Assembly (NCBI GenBank): GCA_963696325.1
Contig: CAVOJV010000047.1
Location: 1 to 64,000, forward strand
Reading direction: 5' to 3'
Source: CAVOJV01 sp963696325
GTDB lineage: Bacteria; Pseudomonadota; Gammaproteobacteria; Competibacterales; Competibacteraceae
DNA length: 64,000 bases
Part shown: positions 29,409-39,079 of the stretch, in pieces
Numbering within the stretch: position 1 is the first letter of the stretch
Layout: each line of letters opens with the position of its first letter
Made by a program: the position numbers and the translations under genes
Notes under the pieces: generated by a model
Told to the model about the DNA's origin: nothing
The model's input: only the letters and a program-made list of their open reading frames with translations
The model's database searches: none

Positions 29409-31292
29409 TCATTCGCTGCGCACCAGCACGTAGGAACCCGGGGCATCCTCGATAGGGGTAAGCTCTCTGTCCCCGGGTACGCGTGCGTCCACCTGTTCGC
29501 CGGCAAGAGGCTTGATCCACTCCAGCCAGTGGGTCCACCAGGAGCCTTGATGTTCCTGGGCACCGGTGAGCCATTCATCGGGTGTGGCAGGCAGTGTATC
29601 GTTGGTCCAGTAGCCATACTTCTGGGCCGCTGGCGGATTGACCACGCCGCCGATATGGCCGGATTCGCCCAGCACAAACGTCACTGGTCCACGGGGCAGG
29701 TGGGTGCCGGCGTAGGTAGACTTCCAGGGGGCGATATGATCTTCCTTGGCGGATAGAAAATACACCGGCACCTTGATCTTGCCTAGGTCGATGGGCTGGC
29801 CCAACATGCTGATGCTGCCCGGTTCCTTTAGTTTGTTGTTCAGATACATATTGCGCAGATAGAAGGTGTGCATGGCCTTGGGCATGCGGGTGGAGTCGGC
29901 ATTCCAGTACAGCAAGTCGAACGGGAAGGGGTCCTCGCCCAGCAGGTAGTTCTTGATAACGAAAGACCAAATCAGATCATTGGCGCGCATGAGGTTGAAT
30001 ACCCCCGCCATGTGATGGCCTTCCAGGTAACCTTTGGTCTCCATTCCCTTGTCGATATGCTCGAACTGTTCCTCATCGATGAAGACCGACAGCTCACCCA
30101 CGTTGGTGAAATCGAGCATGGTGGTGAGCCCGGTGACACTCTTGACCCGCTTGTCCCGCTTTGCCGACAAATAGGCCAGGGTGCTGAACAGCAGGGTGCC
30201 GCCTATGCAGTAGCCGATGGCATTGACCTCGCGCACGCCGGTGGCTTTCTCGATGGCATCCAGGGCCGCCAAGGTGCCCTGGTCCAGGTAGTGCTCGAAA
30301 TCCATCTCGGCCAGTTTCTCGTTCGGGTTGACCCAGGAGATGACAAATACCGTAAAGCCCTGGTCGACCGCCCACTTGATGAAGGAATTGCCGGGGCGCA
30401 GATCGAGAATATAGAATTTGTTGATCCACGGCGGCACGATCAGCAGCGGGCGCTTGAAGACCTGGGCAGTGCTGGGGTTGTACTGGATCAACTGCATCAG
30501 CTCGGTTTGATAAATGACCTTGCCAGGTGTTGCGGCCACATTCTTGCCCGGCGTGAAGGCGTCCATATCGGTCATTTTGATGCGCAACTTGCCCTTGCCG
30601 CGCTCCAGATCGTTGAGCAGGTTGGACAGTCCCTTGACCAGATTCTCGCCGCCCGATTCCAGGGTAGCCTTCAGCACCTTCGGATTGGTAAAGGCGAAAT
30701 TGGTCGGAGAGATGGCGTCCACGAATCGCCGCGTATAGAAATCCACCTTCTCGGCGGTCTTGTCGTCCAGTCCTTCCACCTCCCTGACCGCCTGCTGGAG
30801 GCTGTGGGCGGTCAGCAGATAGGATTGCTTGACGAAATCGAAGACAACGTTCTCAGCCCACTCGGCTTCGGTGAATCGCTTGTCGCCGGGATCTGGCGCC
30901 ACGATCGGCTCCGCCGGCTGACCCAGCATTCGCTGGGAGGTGTTGTGCAGCAACGCGAGGTAATCCTGCCAGAACTTTGTCTGGGCCTGTATCAGCTTGG
31001 CGGGATCGGCCAGCATCTTCTGGGTCATCTCCAGGAATGACTTGGCGACGATCCCAGGGTCCGGTACCGAGAAATTGGCATCCGGTTTTTTTTGATTCTC
31101 CAGATAGGTTTGCACCAGGCGCTGGCTTTGCTCGGCAATCTTGGAGAAATTCTCCACCAGCTTGGATACTTCATGTACCTTGATATGCGGTGTGTGCAAG
31201 AGCGTTTGCTTTTCCAGACTCTTCGTTACCTTGGCAGCTTCTTCCAGCAACTGCATTTCTGGCAGGTGCGCAGGCGTTTTCTGCTCGGCCAT
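29409..31292 (-). CDS. phaC: Class I poly(3-hydroxyalkanoate) synthase
   Basis: A 627-residue PhaC from ATG 31292 that polymerises (R)-3-hydroxyacyl-CoA into storage polyester on the granule surface. The lipase-like box GYCIGGTLLF holds the catalytic Cys; the Asp is in FLSAKEDHIAPW and the His in GESGHIGGVVNPP. PWINKFYILDLRPGNSF is highly typical. An N-terminal helical extension (about residues 1-90) is present. No phaA, phaB or phasin gene is next to it. With the glycogen genes it supports a storage-cycling lifestyle. Confidence 0.94.
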   Translation of the reverse strand: MAEQKTPAHLPEMQLLEEAAKVTKSLEKQTLLHTPHIKVHEVSKLVENFSKIAEQSQRLVQTYLENQKKPDANFSVPDPGIVAKSFLEMTQKMLADPAKLIQAQTKFWQDYLALLHNTSQRMLGQPAEPIVAPDPGDKRFTEAEWAENVVFDFVKQSYLLTAHSLQQAVREVEGLDDKTAEKVDFYTRRFVDAISPTNFAFTNPKVLKATLESGGENLVKGLSNLLNDLERGKGKLRIKMTDMDAFTPGKNVAATPGKVIYQTELMQLIQYNPSTAQVFKRPLLIVPPWINKFYILDLRPGNSFIKWAVDQGFTVFVISWVNPNEKLAEMDFEHYLDQGTLAALDAIEKATGVREVNAIGYCIGGTLLFSTLAYLSAKRDKRVKSVTGLTTMLDFTNVGELSVFIDEEQFEHIDKGMETKGYLEGHHMAGVFNLMRANDLIWSFVIKNYLLGEDPFPFDLLYWNADSTRMPKAMHTFYLRNMYLNNKLKEPGSISMLGQPIDLGKIKVPVYFLSAKEDHIAPWKSTYAGTHLPRGPVTFVLGESGHIGGVVNPPAAQKYGYWTNDTLPATPDEWLTGAQEHQGSWWTHWLEWIKPLAGEQVDARVPGDRELTPIEDAPGSYVLVRSE

Positions 31293-31437
31293 GGGAGTTC
31301 TCCTCGTTGAAGTCGATTTTATAGTTGTAGTAGGCAAAGGGTAGTCTTGCCGTGGATTATTTTACCGTTAACAATTTGCAAAGAAACGCACCAAACAGGG
31401 GCATGGTTTGAGGATGATGATAGCAATGCGCACCTGG

Positions 31438-32442
31438 TCATTCCCAGCGAAATAAATAGGAACCTATAGCCAGAAATAGGCCGCTCATCACCGCCAGGGC
31501 TAGCAGGTGGGGAGCGATGTCCAGCAAACCGGCGCCGTCGATCATGATCGCCCGAGCCGCTTCGATGAGATGGGTGAGAGGGAAGATCAGGGCCAGTTTT
31601 TTCAGCAGGGGATGGACGCCTTCCAGGGAAAACCACACCCCGGAAAGAAACATCATGGGCCAGCTCAGCAGGTTGAGGAGTCCGCCGGCCAGTTCTTCAC
31701 TGGCGGTGCGGGCGGCTACTGCCATCCCCAGGCTGATTAGACTGACGGCGCCGAGCGCGAAGACGATAAACAGGTTCAGATAGGAACCGAGCATGCGAAA
31801 GTCAATCACCAGATCGGTGCCTATGAATACCGTAACAGTGACCGCCATGATCAGCCACAGACGTGAGGCTACCTGGGCCGCCAGGAACTCGAAGGGGGTG
31901 ACTGGCGTGGCTTTTAGGCGCTTAAGCATACCATTTTTGCGATAGCGCACGATCACGTAACCAACGCCAAACAGCGCGCTGAACATCATGTTCATGGCTA
32001 GAATGCCAGGTATGACCCAATCTACATAGCGTATGCCACGACCGCTTACCGCTTGCTTGCTGAATTCGCCACTGCTGGTGCCACGCAACACCTGCTCCAG
32101 CAGGTAACCCTTCGGCGAGCTGTCGTTGATCCAATAACGGCGGGCGGCAAGGTCGAGCAACATGTCCAGTTGATGGCGTTCTACCTTGATGATCGCGGCG
32201 TTCAATTCCGTAACGGGGATAAACTGTATATAGCGGGTAGCAAGAAACTCCGGCTTGGTTGCGGGCGCCGGTTCCTTGATCACCCCGACTTTGTACAAAT
32301 CCGGCGACTCGCCCGAGAAGGCGAATGCGAATCCCATGACGATGAGGACGGGAAACAGAATATTCCAGGCGAGCGCCGAGCGGTCTCGCAGGAATTCCTT
32401 GTTGCGGGAACTGAATACCGCCAGGAAGCGTTGCAGTTTCAT
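31438..32442 (-). CDS. ABC-2 type transporter permease
   Basis: A 334-residue membrane protein: an N-terminal helix (about residues 25-43), a periplasmic domain to about residue 165, then five hydrophobic helices, ending near FLAIGSYLFRWE. This is the ABC-2 permease layout. It overlaps the upstream ATPase gene by 4 bases (ATGA), so both are made together. The cargo is unknown; multidrug or polysaccharide-like export are options, and gliding/daunorubicin-type systems share this architecture. Confidence 0.85.
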   Translation of the reverse strand: MKLQRFLAVFSSRNKEFLRDRSALAWNILFPVLIVMGFAFAFSGESPDLYKVGVIKEPAPATKPEFLATRYIQFIPVTELNAAIIKVERHQLDMLLDLAARRYWINDSSPKGYLLEQVLRGTSSGEFSKQAVSGRGIRYVDWVIPGILAMNMMFSALFGVGYVIVRYRKNGMLKRLKATPVTPFEFLAAQVASRLWLIMAVTVTVFIGTDLVIDFRMLGSYLNLFIVFALGAVSLISLGMAVAARTASEELAGGLLNLLSWPMMFLSGVWFSLEGVHPLLKKLALIFPLTHLIEAARAIMIDGAGLLDIAPHLLALAVMSGLFLAIGSYLFRWE

Positions 32443-33323
32443 GAACGTAACTCCCGGCCGGTAAGCTCCAGAAACAAATCCTCAAGGGTGCGTGGCCGGA
32501 TCTGGAGGTGTGCCAGAGAAACCCCAAGCGCCAGCAGTTGCTGGATCGTGGCATTCACATCATTCGTCAATATCTCTACGGCGTTGCGGCTGTGTACTAT
32601 CGTCATCGGCAGATGATCACGGCCTGCAGGGAATTCCTCACGGGGCAATTGCAGCACCACATCGTCAAAATGCTTGGTCAGCAATGCCTTGGGGGTACCC
32701 TGAGCGATGATCTTGCCGTGGTCCATGATGGCGATTTCATCGCACAGGTTATAAGCCTCCTCCATGTAATGGGTGGTGAGAATGATAGTCTTGCCCAGTG
32801 CCTTGATAGTCTGCACCAGTTCCCAGAAGTTGCGCCGTGCCTGAGGATCGAGGCCGGTGGTGGGCTCATCCAGGAACAGCACCTCCGGATCGTTGACCAG
32901 GGCGATGGCCAGCAACAGCCGCTGGCGTTGACCACCGGACAGCTTGCGGGTATCGCGGTCCAGGAAACCTTGCAGCGAACAGCTCTCGATGATTCCTGGC
33001 AAGGGCCGGCATTTCGAATAAAAGCGCTGGAACAGTTCCAAAGTTTCCCCAACGGTGATGAAATCCTGCAGCGCGGTGGACTGGAACATGATGCCTGCCT
33101 CATGGCGAAAGCGTGGCCCGAGGGGTTCTCCTTTGTAGAGAATCTCACCACGGGTCGGCGCCTTTATACCCTCAAGCATCTCAACCGTGGTGGTCTTGCC
33201 GGCGCCATTGGGTCCGAGCAAGCCAAAGCATATGCCTTTAGCGATGGTAAAGCTGACACCATCGACGGCCCTCACGCCGCGAAAATGTTTGACGAGATCT
33301 GTGACTTCTAGGAGTGTCGCCAT
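32439..33323 (-). CDS. ABC transporter ATP-binding protein
   Basis: A 294-residue ATPase of the DrrA/CcmA type. Walker A LLGPNGAGKTTTVEML, signature LSGGQRQRLLLAIAL, Walker B EVLFLDEPTTGLDP, and the H-loop TTHYMEEAYNLCDEIAIMDHG are all intact. The C-terminal 80 residues form the extra domain usual in this subfamily. It pairs with the downstream permease through a 4-base overlap. Confidence 0.9.
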   Translation of the reverse strand: MATLLEVTDLVKHFRGVRAVDGVSFTIAKGICFGLLGPNGAGKTTTVEMLEGIKAPTRGEILYKGEPLGPRFRHEAGIMFQSTALQDFITVGETLELFQRFYSKCRPLPGIIESCSLQGFLDRDTRKLSGGQRQRLLLAIALVNDPEVLFLDEPTTGLDPQARRNFWELVQTIKALGKTIILTTHYMEEAYNLCDEIAIMDHGKIIAQGTPKALLTKHFDDVVLQLPREEFPAGRDHLPMTIVHSRNAVEILTNDVNATIQQLLALGVSLAHLQIRPRTLEDLFLELTGRELRS

Positions 33324-33572
33324 GGTGACCTGATGGGTGGTTACTCGTCGCTAACGCGGGTAGAGGGCGGAAGTATATACAAGAAATAGCCGTTAAGTGG
33401 CATGTATTCCGACCGACCGGCTATGGTTCAGCCGGATTGCTTGGCATTACTATGGGTATTTTTTCATCCACTATAACGGCAGCAGCGCTGCTACCAAGGT
33501 AATGGGGCCTATCAGCATGGGTTACAGAAATCGCAGGCCGATGAATCGGCGTGGTCTGGGATATTAAATAAC

Positions 33573-34151
33573 ATGGATAAACAGCGCTGCGGATGGGCGA
33601 ATAAAACCCCCCTGGAACGGGATTACCACGATCAGGAGTGGGGAGTGCCGGTGCATGATGATCGCCGGCTGTTCGAATTCCTGATTCTGGAAGGGGCGCA
33701 AGCCGGTCTGAGTTGGGCGACGATATTGGCCAAGCGAGAGAATTACCGCCAAGCGTTCGATACGTTTGACCCGGAGCGGGTTGCCCGCTACGACGAGAAC
33801 AAATTTCAGGTATTGCTGCAAAATCCGGGGATTGTGCGAAATAAACTCAAGATCCAGGCCGCTATCGGCAATGCCCGAGCGTTTCTGGAACTTCAATCGC
33901 GCTATGGGGGCTTCGATGCATTTATTTGGGAGCTGGTCGGCGGCAAGCCAGTTCACAACGCCTGGCATTTACTGCAAGACATTCCAGCGAAAACACCGGC
34001 TTCCGATAAAATCAGCAAGGAGTTGCAAAAGCGGGGCTTCAAGTTCGTGGGCTCGACGATCTGCTACGCTTTCATGCAGGCGGTTGGGATGGTCAATGAT
34101 CATACCGTCGATTGCTTTCGGCATCGAGAAATTGCGGCGGGTGACGGCTAG
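33573..34151 (+). CDS. tag: DNA-3-methyladenine glycosylase I
   Basis: A 192-residue base-excision enzyme removing 3-methyladenine. Zinc-snap ligands are visible: Cys6 in QRCGWA and His19 in YHDQEWG near the N-terminus, and His/Cys in NDHTVDCFRH near the C-terminus. The core VHDDRRLFEFLILEGAQAGLSW is typical. It is divergent from the ABC exporter across a 249-base gap and convergent with ispG. Confidence 0.92.
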   Translation: MDKQRCGWANKTPLERDYHDQEWGVPVHDDRRLFEFLILEGAQAGLSWATILAKRENYRQAFDTFDPERVARYDENKFQVLLQNPGIVRNKLKIQAAIGNARAFLELQSRYGGFDAFIWELVGGKPVHNAWHLLQDIPAKTPASDKISKELQKRGFKFVGSTICYAFMQAVGMVNDHTVDCFRHREIAAGDG

Positions 34152-34192
34152 CCTGGATGACGCAACGTGGAATCCGAACACCTGTTCAAAAA

Positions 34193-35428
34193 TCAAGCTG
34201 CCGGCCCATAGGTTCTTTCCACATACCCGGCGACGAGCTGCTGAAATTCCGCGGCGATGCCGTCGCCCTTCAAGGTAATCGTTTTTTTTCCATCCACGTA
34301 CACCGGTGCCACCGGATATTCGCCCGTGCCTGGCAGGCTGATGCCAATATTAGCCATCTTGCTTTCGCCGGGACCGTTCACCACGCAGCCCATGACCGCC
34401 ACGGTCATCTCTTCCACCCCCGGATACCGGGTGCTCCACAAGGGCATTTGCTGGCGCAGATAGGCTTGGATATCCTGGGCCAGGTGCTGGAAATAATCGC
34501 TGGTGGTGCGACCGCAGCCTGGGCAGGCCACCACTCTCGGGGTGAAGGACCGTAGCCCCATGGCTTGCAGGATTTCCTGGGCGACCAGTACTTCCTGGGC
34601 GCGGCTGCCGCCGGGTTCTGGCGTGAGGGAAATGCGGATGGTGTCGCCGATGCCCTCCTGCAACAACACGGCTAAGCCGGCCGTGGAAGCCACGATGCCC
34701 TTGCTGCCCATCCCCGCTTCCGTAAGCCCCAGATGCAAAGGATAATCGCAGCGGACCGCCAGAGTACGGTAGACGGCGATCAGATCCTGGACACCGCTGA
34801 CCTTCACGGAAAGGATGATATGGTTGTGCGCCAACCCGATGTCCTCGGCGCGCCGAGCGCTTTCCAGGGCCGAGACTACCATGGCTTCACGGATGACTTC
34901 GGCCGCCGGCCTTGGTTCGCGTAAGCGGGCGTTTTCGTCCATCATGCGGACCGCCAGTTCCTGGTCCAGGCTGCCCCAGTTCACTCCGATGCGCACTGGC
35001 TTGCCATACTTGCAGGCGAGTTCGATGATGGTGGCGAACTGCTCGTCCTTTTTCCTGCCGCGACCGACGTTGCCCGGATTGATCCGGTACTTGGCCAGCG
35101 TCGTGGCGCAATCCGGATATTTGCCGAGCAACCGGTGCCCATTGAAATGGAAGTCACCGATCAATGGCACGCTCAGGCCCAACTGGTCCAGTTGCTCGCG
35201 GATCTCGGGCACTGCGCGGGCGGCTTCTTCGCTGTTCACGGTGATGCGCACCAGTTCAGAGCCCGCCTTGGCCAATTGGGCCACCTGCGCGGCAGTGGTG
35301 ACGGCATCCGCCGTATCGGTATTCGTCATGGACTGTACCACGATGGGTGCTGCCCCACCGATGGTAATCTGGCCGACACGGACGGCCACGCAATGGCGAC
35401 GCTGGAGGGGAGACTGGGAAATGGCCAT
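34193..35428 (-). CDS. ispG: 4-hydroxy-3-methylbut-2-en-1-yl diphosphate synthase
   Basis: A 411-residue IspG (GcpE) of the MEP isoprenoid pathway, a 4Fe-4S enzyme. N-terminal TIM barrel (VQSMTNTDTADAVTT, RITVNSEEAA, IRIGVNWGSLDQEL) and C-terminal iron-sulfur domain with Cys in VACPGCGRTTSDYF and MGCVVNGPGESK. Both the length and the two-domain bacterial form are normal. Confidence 0.94.
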   Translation of the reverse strand: MAISQSPLQRRHCVAVRVGQITIGGAAPIVVQSMTNTDTADAVTTAAQVAQLAKAGSELVRITVNSEEAARAVPEIREQLDQLGLSVPLIGDFHFNGHRLLGKYPDCATTLAKYRINPGNVGRGRKKDEQFATIIELACKYGKPVRIGVNWGSLDQELAVRMMDENARLREPRPAAEVIREAMVVSALESARRAEDIGLAHNHIILSVKVSGVQDLIAVYRTLAVRCDYPLHLGLTEAGMGSKGIVASTAGLAVLLQEGIGDTIRISLTPEPGGSRAQEVLVAQEILQAMGLRSFTPRVVACPGCGRTTSDYFQHLAQDIQAYLRQQMPLWSTRYPGVEEMTVAVMGCVVNGPGESKMANIGISLPGTGEYPVAPVYVDGKKTITLKGDGIAAEFQQLVAGYVERTYGPAA

Positions 35429-35498
35429 CGAATTCCGCCTTGAGGGATTGTTTGGAAACCGGGCTTATTGTATCTCAGGGCGGCTGAAAAATAGATGG

Positions 35499-35604
35499 TC
35501 AGGATTTACGCAGTCTGTCATTCCCGCGCAGGCGGGAATCCAGTGACTGCTGGATACCCGCTTTCGCGGGTATGACAAAAAAGGGTTGTTTGCGTAAGTC
35601 CTGA
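35499..35604. mobile_element. Small MITE-like palindromic element
   Basis: A 106-base element bounded by 14-base inverted repeats (TCAGGATTTACGCA at 35499 and TGCGTAAGTCCTGA at 35591, 13 of 14 matching). Inside it are two halves of a REP-type palindrome, GTCATTCCCGCGCAGG...(35517-35543) and its near complement at 35550-35576. No coding capacity. It sits in the divergent gap between ispG and the quinone oxidoreductase. Confidence 0.6.
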
Positions 35605-35680
35605 TGGTATGGAAGAGTAGACATTGGCGTGATCTCGCCGCCACCCTAACAGCGAAATGTCAATACGGGAGACTTGATGA

Positions 35681-36649
35681 ATGAAAGCCGTCGTGTGCAA
35701 AGAATGGGGTACGCCAGATAGTTTGTCGCTGCAAGACGTGGGCAGCCCCCGCCTGAAAGAGGGGCATATCAAGGTTGCCGTGCATGCCTGCGGAGTGAAT
35801 TTCGCCGATACCCTGCTTATCCAGGGCAACTATCAGGTTCGCCCGGACCCGCCGTTCTCGCCTGGGCTGGAAGTCGCCGGCGAGGTAATGGCTTGCGGCA
35901 AGGGAGTGAGCGGGCTGATGCCAGGTGATCGAGTCATGGCGGTGGTTTCCTATGGCGGTTATGCCGAGGAAGTCGTAGTGCCGGCGATGGCTGTCATTCC
36001 GCTGCCGCCCACCATGGACTTTGTTACCGCCGCCGGGTTTCCGGTAGCCTATGGCACATCCCATCTGGCCCTGACTCATCGGGCGCGTCTCAAGGCCGGC
36101 GAAAACCTGCTGGTCCATGGCGCCAGCGGCGGCGTCGGCCTGACCGCCGTAGAAATCGGCAAGCACCTGGGCGCCAGAGTCATCGCCACGGCGGGCAGTA
36201 CGGAAAAGCTCAAGATCGCTGCCGCGCACGGAGCTGATCATCTGATCGACTACTCCCGCGAGGATATCCGCGAGCAGGTCAAGGCATTGGGCGGCGCCGA
36301 CGTGGTTTACGACCCGGTCGGCGGGGATGTGTTCGAGGCATCGTTGCGCTGCATCAATTGGGAAGGACGGATTCTGATTGTGGGTTTCGCCAGCGGCCAG
36401 ATCCCGCGGCCCCCGGCGAACTTGCTGCTGGTCAAGAACTGCGCCGTCATTGGTCTCTACTGGGGGGCCTATATGTGGCGGAATCCCGGTTTGATGCATC
36501 AATCCCTGGCGGAGTTGCTGTCCTGGTATGCGCAGGGCCTGCTCAAGCCGCATGTCTCCCAGACCTTTCCGCTGGCGCAGGCGCGGGATGCCTTGGTGGA
36601 ATTGCTGGAACGCCGGACGACCGGAAAAGTGGTCATTACGATGCGCTGA
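35681..36649 (+). CDS. NADPH:quinone oxidoreductase-like MDR enzyme
   Basis: A 322-residue medium-chain dehydrogenase/reductase without the zinc-binding Cys set. N-terminal GroES-like fold (HACGVNFADTLLIQGNYQV, GLEVAGEV) and Rossmann motif LLVHGASGGVGLTAVEIGKHLGARVIATA. It is related to quinone oxidoreductases of the YhdH/QOR2 type. The start at 35681 follows a weak purine stretch. Substrate not assignable from sequence. Confidence 0.85.
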   Translation: MKAVVCKEWGTPDSLSLQDVGSPRLKEGHIKVAVHACGVNFADTLLIQGNYQVRPDPPFSPGLEVAGEVMACGKGVSGLMPGDRVMAVVSYGGYAEEVVVPAMAVIPLPPTMDFVTAAGFPVAYGTSHLALTHRARLKAGENLLVHGASGGVGLTAVEIGKHLGARVIATAGSTEKLKIAAAHGADHLIDYSREDIREQVKALGGADVVYDPVGGDVFEASLRCINWEGRILIVGFASGQIPRPPANLLLVKNCAVIGLYWGAYMWRNPGLMHQSLAELLSWYAQGLLKPHVSQTFPLAQARDALVELLERRTTGKVVITMR

Positions 36650-36753
36650 TGTTTCCACGGGGGGTCGCGCTTCGTTGGCGGAGCGTAACGAAGCGCGAGC
36701 AGCACTCACTGTTTGGACATTTTTTGTCGCCTTCCTAATCCTCGGCTGGGTTT

Positions 36754-38220
36754 TCACTGCCTTGCTGGGGGGCCGAGGTTGATGGAGTCAAGTCCATAGT
36801 ATTCGCTCATGCACTTGTTCCTAAAGTTGCCCGGGTTGGTTGCAAGCTCTGTGGCGAACAGGGTCCTGGGTGGTTTGGAGATGCTGCCAACGGCGATTTC
36901 TGTCTCTCCCCGTTGCTTGGCGACCCGGATAGTGTTGAAGCGCTCGCTCATCTCCTGGGCGTAGCGGTAACCCCTGTATACATCTTTGTATGCCTCGAAG
37001 ACGTTTGGCGTTCCCAACAGACTGATGAGTAAAAGCGCGGCCGCTGGCGCGACCAGACGCCGGTCACTGATGTGGATCTTATCGCCAACCAGGAAGTGGA
37101 CGAGAATAATGAAGGAAGGGTACCAGCCGAGCAAAAATAGCAGATAGACAGCACTTTCCGCCCTCTCGGGCAAAGGGTATCGACTGATTAGAAAGCCGAC
37201 CGCGTTGAGGATGAAGATCATGCTTATCCAGAGTGCCGGCAAGATCAAGAACGATCTTGCGAATTTTCCGTCGACATAAAGTCGCGCTCTGGCGATGTGA
37301 AATGTGGTCACCAGCAGAATGAACGCCGATGACCATAACCCGAGATTGGAAAGCCAATACAAAAGTCGCAATGCCACCCAGGGAAGATAAAGGAATACCG
37401 CAAGCCACGGTGTCGGACGCAACATGGGGTAGTGTTCGATGACGGCGTAGCGTTGATAATTGCCTGGCGCCATGACGCTGACCAGAGTGGCCCCGCTGGC
37501 TATCACCAGTAACGCCACCCAGAAAGCGAGGGAATCACGACGCATCCGTACCGCATAAAAGGTACCACCGCACAGGATAGTGACGGTCAACAAAAGAGAG
37601 ATCTCATTCACCCCGATGGTGGCAACGACCAACAAACTGGAAAGAAAGAAGATGAGTATTCTTAGCGGTTGGTTGTTCGCCGTGGTCTCTCTCCAGAGCA
37701 GCAGTCCAAGCAGAAAAATAAGGAAGATGTTGGCCATCTGGTAGGTAAAACTGCCCCCTATCCAGTAGAAAGTCTGGGCGGGATCGGGAATGCCTGAGAT
37801 GAACAGCAGAGTTTCTATTCCTCCCAAGAGAAGAATAAAAGGAATCGAGAAATGAGGCTGCGTGAGTCGCGCCGTCAGAAAACAAAAGCCCAACCAAGTC
37901 GATACCAGGAGAATCATCGGTGGGTAGCGGTAGATTTGGAGAATATCTCCCGACATCATTAAGGCGGTCCATGCCATATTCAGGGTGTACCGGCCCGACC
38001 AGTGTTCGTACCAGAAGGCTTGTGCCCTCATGAATCCCAGTTGATTGGCCTTGGCGGCGTAACAAAAATCATCCGCCGCCGGATAGTCGAAAATCGCTAG
38101 CGCTATAAAGATCGTGAGTACCACTATGACCGCAACGGCCAGTGCTCTCACCAGAATTTTCTCTGCGGGAAGAAGAGTAGGATCATTAATCCAGGCTGGA
38201 AACCGGGTGGTCGATAGCAT
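36754..38220 (-). CDS. DUF6056-like polytopic membrane protein
   Basis: A 488-residue protein with about ten hydrophobic segments and the motif DYPAADDFCYAAKANQLG in the first periplasmic loop. The acidic pair in that loop and the overall layout resemble membrane glycosyltransferases (GT-C fold, DUF6056/GtrIII-like), which use lipid-linked sugars for surface polysaccharides. It is not in an operon with other glycan genes. Function is inferred from topology and the acidic motif. Confidence 0.55.
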   Translation of the reverse strand: MLSTTRFPAWINDPTLLPAEKILVRALAVAVIVVLTIFIALAIFDYPAADDFCYAAKANQLGFMRAQAFWYEHWSGRYTLNMAWTALMMSGDILQIYRYPPMILLVSTWLGFCFLTARLTQPHFSIPFILLLGGIETLLFISGIPDPAQTFYWIGGSFTYQMANIFLIFLLGLLLWRETTANNQPLRILIFFLSSLLVVATIGVNEISLLLTVTILCGGTFYAVRMRRDSLAFWVALLVIASGATLVSVMAPGNYQRYAVIEHYPMLRPTPWLAVFLYLPWVALRLLYWLSNLGLWSSAFILLVTTFHIARARLYVDGKFARSFLILPALWISMIFILNAVGFLISRYPLPERAESAVYLLFLLGWYPSFIILVHFLVGDKIHISDRRLVAPAAALLLISLLGTPNVFEAYKDVYRGYRYAQEMSERFNTIRVAKQRGETEIAVGSISKPPRTLFATELATNPGNFRNKCMSEYYGLDSINLGPPARQ

Positions 38221-38315
38221 ACGTTTGCTCTGTAATCGGGACCTGCTCGGGGCCCGCGTTATTTTACCGGGATCAGCTTTTTTAGGACGAGTGACCTTGG
38301 AAGCGCGGCCGGGTT

Positions 38316-39074
38316 CTAAGGGTTGATGTTGCTGTCAACGGCTGGTCCTGGGAGCCCTGTTGGCTGGCGGGCCAGGCAACCCCTGACGGCGCCGGCGATC
38401 GCCGCGGCTATCTTTGCGTGCGTCAGGGGTTCCCGTAGCAGCAATTCATCGGCGCGATTGACGATGATGCCAGCTTCCACAAGCACGGCGGCTTGGGTGG
38501 CGGTTTTCAGTACCACCAGATCGTCGAAATAGTGAACGCCGTTAGGCGCATCGGCAAACGGGTGATTCTCTCCCGGAATGGGTTCCGCATGGTGCGCTGA
38601 TGGTTTAAAGCTTGCCTGCCTCAGCGCGGTCCCGATGGCCGATGCACACGCGAGGCTGGTTGACAGATGGGGATTGAGCCGCGACACGAACAGCGAAAAA
38701 CCGGAGAAATGGTCGCTGAAATGACGCCGCTCACCATCCGGTTGCCAGTCTTCTAGATAATGCGATTGCACCGAGTCGTGATGGATGGACAGGAAGAAAT
38801 CCGCCTCGGCCGCCGCTGCCGTGCGTCCGCGTAGCTCAGCCATGTCGCCCTGCGCGCCAATCAGTGACACCTTGAAACCATATGCTTCCAGCGCACGCTG
38901 CAGCGCCAGCGCCAACACACGGTTGAACTCGAATTCCGTCATCCCGCGGGCGCTGATGGCGCCCGGCCTGGCCAGCGAGTGCCCGACATCCACGGCGACG
39001 GCCGTTGCCCATGCGGTGGGCAACCCTAAGCAGCAAACGCCTACCAGTGCAATTGGGGCAATCAACGTGAGCAT
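38316..39074 (-). CDS. N-acetylmuramoyl-L-alanine amidase (Amidase_3)
   Basis: A 252-residue exported enzyme that cleaves the amide bond between MurNAc and the stem peptide. Signal peptide MLTLIAPIALVGVCCLGLPTAWA, then VDVGHS (zinc His), the Glu in GMTEFEFN, SIHHDS (zinc His) and the catalytic Glu in VLVEAGIIVN. An open frame extends to 39284, but that overlaps the preceding oxidoreductase gene; ATG 39074 with the signal peptide is chosen. The preceding gene ends 5 bases upstream, suggesting co-transcription. Confidence 0.85.
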   Translation of the reverse strand: MLTLIAPIALVGVCCLGLPTAWATAVAVDVGHSLARPGAISARGMTEFEFNRVLALALQRALEAYGFKVSLIGAQGDMAELRGRTAAAAEADFFLSIHHDSVQSHYLEDWQPDGERRHFSDHFSGFSLFVSRLNPHLSTSLACASAIGTALRQASFKPSAHHAEPIPGENHPFADAPNGVHYFDDLVVLKTATQAAVLVEAGIIVNRADELLLREPLTHAKIAAAIAGAVRGCLARQPTGLPGPAVDSNINP

Positions 39075-39079
39075 CGTTT

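Noticed and set aside
29868..31040. Long plus-strand open frame opposite phaC
   Set aside because: Antisense shadow of PhaC without recognisable domains.
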